Shown one piece after another: positions 22,122-31,257 of a stretch of 64,000 bases of DNA. Every line of letters starts with the position of its first letter. Positions within the stretch are counted from its first letter, which is position 1. The notes beneath the pieces were generated by a model. It saw nothing but the letters and a program-made list of their open reading frames with translations, made no database searches and was not told where the DNA came from. The position numbers and the translations under genes are program-made. Source of the DNA: Ochotona curzoniae (taxonomy: Eukaryota; Chordata; Mammalia; Lagomorpha; Ochotonidae); contig NW_024466218.1 in the NCBI RefSeq assembly GCF_017591425.1, forward strand, positions 14,584,001-14,648,000. The letters are read 5' to 3'.

Positions 22122-25100
22122 AGATCAGCAGCACTTTGTTACACAATTCCACATTTTGCTGGTGATGAACATGATGAAGACGACAATACAGGGAACTCCC
22201 CTATTTAAAGAAAAAAATCCACTTTCCAAATTGTTGCACAGTGTAGGCTTTCCCTGCATCCGAATTAATCTGTTTCTCTTGAGTTCCACGAGGCTCATCA
22301 TTGCACGTGAGTTGTGATTTTCTTCTTTTTCAAGAAGATATTTTATTTGATACCAATGCCAATCAGACTTTGGTTATTTTAATGCTGAGGAGAAGAGATT
22401 CTATAATATTCAAGGCCAAGTCTTTGGTGGACCTCTGCAAAGTGATTGTTGAAATTTATGGGCACAGCTGGTTTGCGGTTGTAAAACCCTATATATTTTA
22501 ATGTAGAATGGCATCTGTGCCTGCTAATTGGATAGTTAGGCATACACACATAAATTGCCTGGGAATTAGAAAGGTGTATTTCTGAAGTCCTGCCCACATC
22601 TTGTCATTTTGAGAATCATTGCTCAGATTTTTTTTTTCCTCCTTGTTGTCCTCGTAGAGGAGATGGAAGAAAAGCTTTCTCCTTGTTATAAATATTGCCC
22701 TTTGGGAAAACAATCTTCCTTCTCCTAATCCTGTTTTAATCCTTTCAAGCTCTGAAGGAAGAAACCACTTTCTGTTGATAGCTACTGTTCTAAGTAAGTC
22801 TGAGCTCTGTGATCACCGCCACCTGTCTGGGGAGACAGGAGGAATCAAACTTTCCAGTGCCACAGGCAACCCTATCTCAGAAGCTGGACTGAAACTGAAC
22901 TCCAAGGGAACGGCAAAGACAGGGCAAAGCACTGCTAGTCTGTCTTTGAGCATCTTAGTCCTTCACTGGTCCTGTATCACTTGCAGTGCAGTGACATCAA
23001 TAGGTTCAGGGGCTTTTGTGAGACTAACTTCATTCTCAAGTTTACTAAGTTTTTCTGGTAATTATTTTGCGTCTTAGGAATAAAACAAGGGCAGGTTGCT
23101 TTATCATTCTTCCATGTATTAGTAATGTTCATGAGAAAGCATGCTAACCTGTTATTGACAATTATAAAGTATAATCTCAAGCTGAAAAGGGATCACTGAA
23201 CTGATTAGCAGTACAGCCAGTGCTAGCTATCTGCAAAGAGAAGAAACACAAGACAGTAAACACAGACAGGCGGATTTATCGGTCCCTTTATGTGAACGTT
23301 ATAAAGTATGAAGAATGAATGTAAAAAGGAGAATGATTTTCATAGATTTTAATCCTGTTTAGAATGTTTTGGTTGCAGCTTCAGAGCACTTTTGACCTCA
23401 GTACCACAGGTCTCATCTCATCTGGTTTGATGTTCAGGGTTCATATTCCAGTATGTTCAAACTCTTTCCATGGTATTGTTCCCACACAATGCCCATTGAA
23501 CCTTTTGCATATTTGTACTGTACATTCTTCTTTGAATTTGGGGCTGATACGTCCTGACCTGTTACATTGGCCGATTGGGTTACGATGGATTGCTTGATCC
23601 TCCTCCCCTTCTCCATCCAGATATAATCAGGTTGAAATCAGACTTTGGGGGCTTGATGCTCCTTGATGCATGCTCTCACTGGATAGGGTAGTGGCTGGTA
23701 AACTCTAACACTTAGAAATACATTTTCTCGCTTTATTTTACTAGTTTTCAGACATCGTAGAATTATCATAATAGAAGGGCCAATCGATTTTTTATTAAAT
23801 ATTTATAATATATATATGAACAAATTACCTTTGCATGTATATACATATTTACATCATATCTCTGATTACTTTATAGAAATTATTTTATCAAGAAATATTA
23901 ATTAAGAAATATTAGAATTAGAAATATTAATTCTGAGATTACATTAAAGTTATTGCCAGGAAATATGGATGATAACAAATTCTAAACCTTCCCTTAATTA
24001 ACTTATGCAATAGGAAGACATATATACTTCTGTAAAACAAGGTTAAAGTGAACATAAAGAGGATGAGAAAAAAGCGATATCCATCTATACTAAATCTCAG
24101 TGAAGGAATACTGTGTTCTAGGTAGATTAGGAAATGTTTCGTATGGGAAGGAAGAGATCAAAAATATATAACACAGGAATGAGTCAGAAAAAGTAAAGTG
24201 TAGGACATTATAGAAAGTTAGAAATTGAAAGTAAGTATAGAATGGGCTGTGCAAAAAGTACATTTGCATGATGCATAACCCCTTAAAGGAGAGATGAGGA
24301 ATTCCAGAGCTTTGCAACCAGATGAGACAGCATTTCTGTTCACTACACCTAGATAATTTGTCCTGTCTTTAGCTCACTCCCCCATCCCCAACAAACTAAT
24401 AAAAAGCAGTAGACCTAGGGTTCCAGTTCTGGCCTGAAGTGTTCAGAACATTTGCCCCTGAAATGTTGACATGTTTGAAGGCTGCAAGGTGAGGAACCCA
24501 CCTGAAGATTCCTAAAAGTGAGAGAACCAAGCTTGCCAGTGATCAAGTCATGGTTTGGGGCATTAACATTTTTCTCTTTTCCTTTTAGAGACATCAATTG
24601 CTTCCTACAGACATTGAATTCACTTACAAAGTTAAAACAGAAATAAAGTGGAATGCAATGATCAGGAAATTCCATTTGGGCTTTTTTTTTTTCCTCTCCT
24701 TTTCATCATTTTGTTGAATGTGTGTGAAACTATATGAGGTTATTCATTTGTACCCAAACAGGAACATGGGATTTGCCATACTGGATCAGTCCATTGGTCC
24801 ATCAATGTTGTACTCTCACTGCCTCTGGCATCAGATGATACATGAAGCACCATCAGAGAGCAAACTCCCCCCCGTCCCCACAAGGCTCTGAGTCAATTGC
24901 GCAGTACAATATATGGGGTAAAAGCCGTTGCTGCATGAGATACGACTGTATCAATGGAATTGGGATTTGTAGATGTCTAAATAGAGCGGAGACTGCATCC
25001 ACTGCAGACAGATTGAGGCAGGTTTTACCTTTCGAAACTGTGTCCAATGTCTTCCTGCTCACTTTCAATTATAAGATCAATTATTTATCTCACAGTCTAA

Positions 25101-25778
25101 GTGGAAATAGTGAATTCAAAAAACCCCATTTCTGAAAGATGAAGACAGCATTCTATGGTAACTGACACATCGCCGCATGCTTCCCGGGGAAAGCATCCCG
25201 TCAAAACCAGAATTTAATGCAATACCTCAGATTCTGTTCCCCCCACTTACCTTGGTGAATATAACAATAGATTGCTGTTGTGTTCAGTTCCTGGGCCTGC
25301 TCACTCAATCGCTTTTCAAGAAAATGTTAGATTTTATTGTGTGAATTTATGTTCATTATGCAGGGTATGAAGTGATTTTGCCAAAACTCAGTACAATTGG
25401 AAAGTTAAGGAACGCTGAGTAGGCACAGTGCAGGCGAGAACAAACTGGTAGATGGAGATTGAAGAAGCACAAATATTTTTGAAAATATTTGTGTGATTAA
25501 AAATATTCTGAATTATAGAAATGCAGTAAAGAATAGATCAAACAAGGTCTATTTGAATAGCATTTTGGCAGTTACTTCTAATTCCACTAATAATTTTGAA
25601 CCACAAAGCCCCACCCCAGCCTGATTGATAATGATTATAATAATGATGGTAAGACCAGTTCTTTGACCAATGAGTTTCAGTGCAAGATGGAAGTGAAAAC
25701 TGCAGGCCAAAAGTAGGAAAAAATGTGCCCACTAAAGGCATTGGAATATAAAGCATTTTCATTTCCTTGGCAAACTTC
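22122..25778. other. Mostly unique DNA, with one possible ancient repeat
   Basis: No gene recognised. The segment 22,300-22,620 is balanced and non-repetitive and holds a CTAATTGG homeodomain-type core at about 22,523, so it is a candidate conserved element. A block at about 23,345-23,710 is compositionally distinct from its AT-rich surroundings and could be an unrecognised L1 3' region; I could not assign it. Frames of 60-100 codons have no recognisable domain, and the 100-codon plus frame at 22,775-23,077 is serine- and leucine-rich and unsupported. 23,760-24,030 is very AT-rich. Confidence 0.5.
24768..24870 (+). mobile_element. Possible ancient amniote-wide interspersed repeat
   Basis: GGGATTTGCCATACTGGATC, AGTCCATTGGTCCATCAATG and CTGGCATCAGATGATACATG match, in order, a motif series I recall from old amniote repeats ('ggatttgccatactgggtca', 'accattggtccatcta', 'gtggcatcagatgcttc'). 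I cannot name the family with certainty; it may be a CR1/L3-type LINE tail or an old SINE. Confidence 0.4.
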
Positions 25779-26061
25779 AGATAGAGAGGAATATCTTCCG
25801 TCCATTAATTTCACTCCCCAAGCAGCCACAACGGTCAAAACTGAGCTGATCCAAAGCAGGAACCCAGAGTCAGGAGCATCCTCCAGGTCTCCCACGCAGG
25901 TGCAGAGTCCCAAGGCTTTGGGCCATCCTCAAATGCTTTTCCAGGCCACAAGGACGGAGCTGGAAGGGAAGTGGAACTACCAGGATTAGAATCAGTGCCC
26001 ATATAGGATCCTGGAGCATGCAAGGCAAGGGCTTTAGCTGCTAGGCTACCACACCAGGCCC
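25779..26061 (-). mobile_element. C SINE, minus strand, well preserved
   Basis: GATAGAGAGGAATATCTTCC, TCACTCCCCAAGCAGCCACA, GAGCTGATCCAAAGCAGGAA, CCAGGTCTCCCACGCAGGTG, AAGGCTTTGGGCCATCCTC, TTCCAGGCCACAAGGACGGA, GGATTAGAATCAGTGCCCAT and GCTAGGCTACCACACCAGGC run the whole element in reverse. Four overlapping frames of 62-88 codons in this span are SINE-derived. Confidence 0.95.
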
Positions 26062-26340
26062 TATATTTTTAATTTACTATTTTTTTTGCAAGTTTACATT
26101 TAAATGTATAAAATCAACTTAGTCTGTTTTGTAATGCCTGTTGCAAATGCAAATTAAAACATTGAAGTTGTGAGTGAAACCGCAAGAACTGAAACGTTTA
26201 TATTTTAAGCCTTTATATTCATATACATTTCATTCTTAGAACAGTGAAAATACAAAATTATTTTAACTACTGTGTATTCATACTTTCAGATACTCATACA
26301 TTCTGCCAATACACTCCCTTTGCTTTAATAACAAATGAAA

Positions 26341-26670
26341 GGGCCCGGCGCGGTGGCGCAAGTGGTTAAAGGTCCTCGCCTTGCACGCCCGGGATCCCAT
26401 ATGGGCGCCGGTTCTAATCCCGGCAGCCCCGCTTCCCTTCCAGCTCCCTGCCTGTGGCCCGGGAAAGCAGTCGAGGACAGCCCAAAGCTTTGGGAACCTG
26501 CACCCGCGTGGGAGACCCGGAAGAGGCTCCTGGCTTCGGATCGGCATAGTATCGGCCCGTTGCGCTCACTTGGGGAGTGAATCATCGGACGGATGATCTT
26601 CCTCTCTGTCTCTCCTCTCTGTATATCCGCCTTTCCAATGAAAAAATAATAAAAATAAATCTTTAAAAAA
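26341..26670 (+). mobile_element. Young full-length C SINE with target-site duplication
   Basis: The best-preserved copy in the window. It starts GGGCCCGGCGCGGTGGCGCA, has an A box at 26,354-26,365 (TGGCGCAAGTGG) and a B box at 26,410-26,420 (GGTTCTAATCC), keeps its CpGs (GGGCGCCGG, CACCCGCGTGGG, CTTCGGATCGGC, CATCGGACGG), and ends in an A-rich tail. Flanks are ATAACAAATGAAA (26,328-26,340) and ATAGCAAATGAAA (26,671-26,683), a 13-bp duplication with one mismatch. CpG retention implies recent insertion. A 145-codon minus frame and several others crossing it are not genes. Confidence 0.98.
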
Positions 26671-26703
26671 ATAGCAAATGAAAAATAACTGAAAGACTCA
26701 TAT

Positions 26704-26840
26704 GAGGTCTGTGCAGTGGCACAGCCGGCTAATCCTCTGCCTTCATCTCCCGGATCCCACATGGACAGCTACTTAGTGTTTGCGCTTCTCCACATCTGTT
26801 CCATACCCCTGCTTAGCAGCACATCTCCTGAACACATGCC
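26704..26840 (+). mobile_element. 5' fragment of an older C SINE, plus strand
   Basis: GAGGTCTGTGCAGTGGCACA, GGCTAATCCTCTGCCTTCAT, CCCGGATCCCACATGGACAG, TTGCGCTTCTCCACATCTGT and CCCCTGCTTAGCAGCACATC give the first third of an older C SINE. The 3' two-thirds are absent or unrecognisable. It lies about 20 bp beyond the duplication of the young SINE at 26,341. Confidence 0.75.
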
Positions 26841-27514
26841 TGCCGTGCTGGCTCATCAGAGGCCACATCTACGCACAAGTTAAATTACAGAAGTGTTCAT
26901 AATTCATAAGCACAACAATTAACCATGGAGTCAGATATAAAACTCCTATAAATCAGGGCCCTATTTGGCTGCGCTGATCACAAGTTCATGGATTTGTGAT
27001 ACTAGTAAACCTCTTAACATATTTTAAATCCTCAGTACCTGTATATGTGGTAAAAGACATTGCCTATACGTCGTAGCTTTAGCTTTCACAACACCTTAAA
27101 CTTGCATTCAAGGAAGATGGTTCCAGAGACAAGCTCTTGATTGCTTCTCTAGAGCGCCCCCTAAAGCCCATTGACTTCTTCATCATGGGAGAAAATAAAA
27201 TCATAGAAACACAGTGCGCAGGAAGGCAATAATTTGCTTGAACAAGAATCTGAGCTATGAAGAACTAGAGAGTGGTTTAATCTTTTCTCTAAACTGGTGT
27301 ACAACTACTTCTTTTGAATAGGAAATGTCAAGCATCTGAGAAGTCTTTGATTCTTGATGTGTGTTTGTATTTGTGCGTTCGTGTATATTTGTGTTAATGT
27401 CTTTGTTCCCACCATCAAGGTGTTAGGATAAAATTGCTCAGCTTCCTTACCAGCATTGGCTATGATGACGATGATGGTGATGATGATGATAACCATGATT
27501 ACTACGATTAGAGG
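26841..27514. other. Unique DNA ending in a GAT/ATG trinucleotide patch
   Basis: No gene or repeat family recognised in 26,841-27,460. An imperfect (GAT)n/(ATG)n array occupies about 27,462-27,490, immediately before the L1 fragment. Confidence 0.6.
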
Positions 27515-28165
27515 GACTTACCAAGTAGATGATTCTGCACTGCGATCTTCATTTGTGTTTCGCTGCTGGCTAGCGATCCTGAGTGTCTTTGCACTGGCTT
27601 GTTGGCCAATTTTGTGCTCTGGCCTTTGAAAAGCACCTGCCTATATCATTACTCCATTTCTTCATTTCATTTGTTGTGTTTGACTTTCTTGAGCTTTTTG
27701 TCAATACTTGATGTAAACTCTTCACCAGTTACATGGGTTGCAAATAGTGTCTCTCATTCTCTTGCATTTTCTCTTTGTTGAGTTAGTTTTTCATGCAGCA
27801 ACTTCTTAACATGTTATAATCTCATTTGTCTGTTTTTCCTTTAGTGTCTATATTTCCAGATCTTACTCCGGATACTGCTGCCTATGTTCATGTTTTCCAT
27901 GCTTCTCAGATATTGTCCTCTAACAATTTGATATTTTCTGGTCTTAAATTTAGAACCCTTATTCATTGTGTGTTAATTTTGTACATGGAACAAGGCCTTG
28001 TTTCACACTTTGGGTTGCATCGAATTAAATAAATAATAAAATAAGCAAATAAAACTTTAAAAATAGTATGCAGCAGATGTGTGAATTTCTGGGGTCTCTA
28101 ACCTATTTTCTTGGTCTGTAGGTTTACTTTCTGCTAACACCAGGCAGTTTTAGTTCTTAACAAAT
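27515..28165 (-). mobile_element. LINE-1 ORF2 3'-half fragment, minus strand
   Basis: A decayed L1 whose antisense is read on the plus strand. Ordered landmarks are CTTCATTTGTGTTTCGCTGC, GGCTTGTTGGCCAATTTTGT, CTTTGAAAAGCACCTGCCTA, TTCTTGAGCTTTTTGTCAAT, GGGTTGCAAATAGTGTCTCT, ATCTCATTTGTCTGTTTTTC, GGTCTTAAATTTAGAACCCT and TGAATTTCTGGGGTCTCTAA. They match the classic antisense of mammalian L1 ORF2 near its C-terminal end in both order and spacing. An A-rich patch at 28,022-28,062 (AAATAAATAATAAAATAAGC) interrupts it and may be a retroposon tail. Stops in all frames mean no function. A continuation is visible at 28,530-28,640. Confidence 0.8.
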
Positions 28166-28184
28166 TATTTCTTTTCCTTGAAAT

Positions 28185-28465
28185 AGCAGATTCACGGAAG
28201 GGAGAGACAGAGAGAAAGATCTTCCATCTGCGGGTTCACTCCAAATGGATGCAATGGCAGGAGATGTACCAAATAAACGAGGAGGCAGGGGTCAAAAGAT
28301 CCTGGGTCTCCCAAGGGGCACAGAATCCCAAGACGTTAGGCCATCGTCCACTGTTTTTCTAGGCCACAAGTAGGGAGTCTGGACATGAACGTGTGGCCAT
28401 TTGGGAAGCCCACACCTGTATGTAGAAGGATGGCCATTCGAACAGTGTTGTAGACATCCCCTCTC
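28185..28465 (-). mobile_element. C SINE inserted in the L1 fragment, minus strand
   Basis: GGGAGAGACAGAGAGAAAGA, TCTTCCATCTGCGGGTTCAC, GGATGCAATGGCAGGAGATG, CTGGGTCTCCCAAGGGGCAC, GACGTTAGGCCATCGTCC, CTAGGCCACAAGTAGGGAGT and CCACACCTGTATGTAGAAGG run through a C SINE in reverse. L1-like sequence on both sides implies that this copy inserted into an existing L1 fossil. Confidence 0.85.
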
Positions 28466-28529
28466 GTTCTGTGGTTGTTGTTGTTGCTGTTATTTTTTTG
28501 TTTGTTTGTTCGTTTGCTTTTGGAAGGCT

Positions 28530-28640
28530 CAATTTTATTTTAGTGTGTCCTGACACTGTAGGTACGAACAATGGCAGAGAGTCCCGCCTCTTATTGTTCC
28601 AGCATCTTATTGTCAAGAGTTTCATTAGGAGTCTAATTTT
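28530..28640 (-). mobile_element. Probable continuation of the minus-strand L1 ORF2 fragment
   Basis: GTGTCCTGACACTGTAGGTA, TCCCGCCTCTTATTGTTCCA and TTATTGTCAAGAGTTTCATT resemble the antisense L1 segment that normally follows the one at 28,075-28,165 ('caggtagtgtgatgcctcca', 'gctttgttctttttgctcaa', 'gattgctttggct'). The match is weaker than in the first piece and the call depends on order. The preceding stretch 28,466-28,529 is TTG/TTTG-rich simple sequence. Confidence 0.5.
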
Positions 28641-28647
28641 TATGGTT

Positions 28648-28967
28648 ATTTTTAAATGTTTACTTATTTGAGAAGCAGAGAGAAACAGATGAGGTGGGAG
28701 AGAAAGAGAGAGAGAATCTCTTCTGCTGGTTTACTTCCAAAATGACTACAATACCCAGAGTTGTGGCAAGCCGACGCTGGTATCAGGAAATTAGTATAAG
28801 TGGTCCACATGGGTGACAGTGTCCCAGTTACCTACACCGTCACCGCTCCCTCCTCGTGTCTGCCATAGCAGGCAGCTGAAGTTTCAAGAGATGGAGCTGA
28901 GTGTAGCACTCGGGCAACTTGATACAGAAGACAGGCATCTTAACCTAGGGGACAGCACCAACCTTCT
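28648..28967 (-). mobile_element. Old C SINE, minus strand
   Basis: TGTTTACTTATTTGAGAAGC, GAGAGAATCTCTTCTGCTGG, AATGACTACAATACCCAGAG, GTGGTCCACATGGGTGACAG, CATAGCAGGCAGCTGAAGTT, AAGAGATGGAGCTGAGTGTA and AGGCATCTTAACCTAGGGGA read as the reverse complement of the older C subfamily, which has a 'gcattagcaggaagctg' block and a 'ggcatcttaacc' 5' part. The left end directly abuts L1-like sequence. Confidence 0.82.
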
Positions 28968-30943
28968 CAGTCCTGCCGGAGCTCTGCCGTCTACCATCAT
29001 GCAGACCAGGCAGTTTGTGGTAGATCTGTGGAGATGACTCTAATGACATCCCTGCCTGGAGTTGGTTATCTGGTTTCCCACACCAACTGTTGGGCCACAG
29101 AAGAAGTGCCATTCCACCTGCCCTGCTGCTCATCTTGTTGCTCCTTTCCGGTGGTATCACCCACTCTGTTGTAGCCCCTCTTGTCTGTTGGTTGCACATC
29201 TGACTTGCTTTTGTTTTCCAGCTTGACAGAGCCACAGTCAAGCCTCTGTCTCATTCAAAACAAGTCATTTGTGAGCAAGCTGACACTAAAACATTTCATT
29301 TTTTTTTTCCTTACAGATTTTGGCATTTATCGGAGAGAGTAAAAATAAAAACTTTGTTACTAGGCAGTAAACTCTCCACAGCTGAATATTCACGTTGTTC
29401 ATGGATCAGCAAACATCCCGGCTTGTCTGTAATTGAAAAAAAACATTTGGCACATTTCTATTAAAAAAAAAAAAAAGCCTTCCCCTTCATGAATGTTTAA
29501 ACAAATTAACTCGAACAAGGAACAGTGATATGCATATCAAAAACAATTCTTAAACCTGAAGTCAACTAAAGCAAGGGGAAATGAGGGTGTTGACAGGTAT
29601 TCTCCCTGAATTTCACACTAGCAGTTTGCATTACACTCTTCACCCTGTACATATTTTTTGCTTTGAACCTGGATGTTCTGAGAGTTTGGGTCCTTGCTAA
29701 AATATTCTTGGCTACCTCACTGGTAATTAGCGGTGCTCCAGACATGCCCATAATTGTATCTGTCTGATATGAATGGCCAGTGAAATCAGTTTTACTTGCC
29801 TAACTATAGTCTCACTCATGCCTACATGTGGAAGAAAATCTAGTGTCAATGCTACCTCTAGGGAAGTTTGTGGCATTGGGCAACTTGCATTCCTTCCTCA
29901 GAGCCATAGCACTCGATCTGAAAAGGCAGTAAACTGACCTCTAAACCAAACAATCTGAAGAAACAAATGGGCATTTTGTTTGTAACCCCATTAGCTAGAT
30001 TAGGATGTGTGGGCATTCTTCAAAAGGACGCAAAGGTCACGTATCCAAGGAAAACATGACAGCATGAAACACGAATGTTTTAATCAGCTCTCCTAGTAGG
30101 AGAGAGGCTCATGTGCTCTTTCACAGCACACATGTCCCCGTGGACCACAATTAGAGTATGTATGTTTCTTAGAAAAACAAAACAAAATAAAGCATTAAGG
30201 AACATTTATTCTTTCTACTCGTTGAGATTAACATGCTGAAGAAAACATTTGACCACACTGCAAAATGGATCCGGTTAATCTGAGCTGTCATATTTAGTGG
30301 TCCTAATGGTCCTCTTTGCAGAAAATGCTTAGAGAGGATCAAACAAAGCAGAGAGGGCAGGGAGGAAGAGAGAGAGAGAAGCAAAGAAAGCTGGAAAGAA
30401 AATAAAGATGGGAGTACTTGACTTTGGAAGCTTAAGGGATGTGTGTGGATAACAATGTCTGCAACACTAGGAATTGCAAAAATGGTCACTACCTCAATAA
30501 ATAAATAAAGTTTTAATGTTCTCTTTTTTCCTCTTGCCCTAATTTGGTGTTATTCACAGCTTTCATCTTTTTACTAATGAAACTCATTTTTCCCCAGATA
30601 CCTCGAGTAATTTATACTAAGAAGGGCAGAGATTCTTGATTTATTGTGATTCATGAAAGAGTCTATAGGGATGGCTGAATCGGCTCTACACTGAACAGCA
30701 AAGCAAAGCAAAGCAAAGCAGTGAGCCCCTGGAAGGATCAGACCTGTTGGAATACCGGCTCCCCTCCTCCCCGCCCACTACTCCACACCTGGGCATTGTA
30801 TCATCATGGAGACTTTGCCGACTTCCCCATACCCTGTGGAAAAAGGGCAGGTTTCCGGCTATGCTTACAAGGGAAACCAAACATCCCTACTTTAGCCGTG
30901 AATATCAGCGGAAGGATGGGAGTTTCTTTAAGATTCAGCAAAG
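28968..30943. other. Mostly unique DNA with a pentanucleotide patch and a MIR remnant
   Basis: No gene recognised. 29,320-29,560 is a non-repetitive, AT-rich stretch with an octamer-like ATGCATAT (about 29,531) and a CTGTAATTG core (about 29,428), so it is a possible conserved element. GA-rich simple sequence lies at about 30,340-30,400, and an (AAAGC)n pentanucleotide array of about five units at 30,697-30,721. Frames of 62-124 codons (for example minus 28,945-29,241) have no recognisable domain, and those at 30,721-31,160 run into the next SINE. Confidence 0.5.
29868..29945 (+). mobile_element. Possible MIR core fragment
   Basis: TTTGTGGCATTGGGCAACTT, GCATTCCTTCCTCAGAGCCA and CTCGATCTGAAAAGGCAGTA parallel the MIR core ('tgtgaccttgggcaagtt', 'cctctctgagcctcag', 'tcatctgtaaaatgg'). 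It is short and diverged. Confidence 0.45.
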
Positions 30944-31257
30944 GGTCTGGCATTGTGGCATACTTGGAATCTCGCATCAGAGCACATGTTCAAGTGCTAG
31001 GTGCTTCTCTCCCGACGGGTTCCTTGTTTCCCCTGGAAAATCACTGCATAACAATCCAGGAACGTGGGTTCCAGTTACCTTCGTGGAAGTCCTGAAAGTT
31101 GGTTCAGGCTCTTGCCTTCAGCTCAACCCCGCTCCACCATGGCAGCCATTTAGTGAGTGAGCCAATACAATGCAGACTCTTCCTGTCAGTGTCTCACTCT
31201 CTATCATAGACTTCCCACTTCTCAAAATAATAGTAATGGTAATTATAATAATAATAA
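30944..31257 (+). mobile_element. Old C SINE, plus strand, with ATA-repeat tail
   Basis: GGGTCTGGCATTGTGGCATA, CTCGCATCAGAGCACATGTT, AAGTGCTAGGTGCTTCTCTC, CTGGAAAATCACTGCATAAC, CAGGAACGTGGGTTCCAGTT, TTGCCTTCAGCTCAACCCCG and CAGCCATTTAGTGAGTGAGC follow the C SINE order. The tail has become an irregular (ATA/ATT)n stretch at about 31,227-31,257. Confidence 0.75.

Noticed and set aside
16341..26420. A- and B-box pairs as true tRNA genes
   Set aside because: All such pairs lie inside C SINE or MIR copies. The tRNA-like heads lack a complete cloverleaf and acceptor stem.
26325..26762. 145-codon minus-strand open frame, the longest in the window
   Set aside because: It lies across the antisense of a young C SINE and its A-rich tail. 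Similar peptide strings recur in other SINE copies (for example at 60,448-60,735), as expected of repeat-derived frames.
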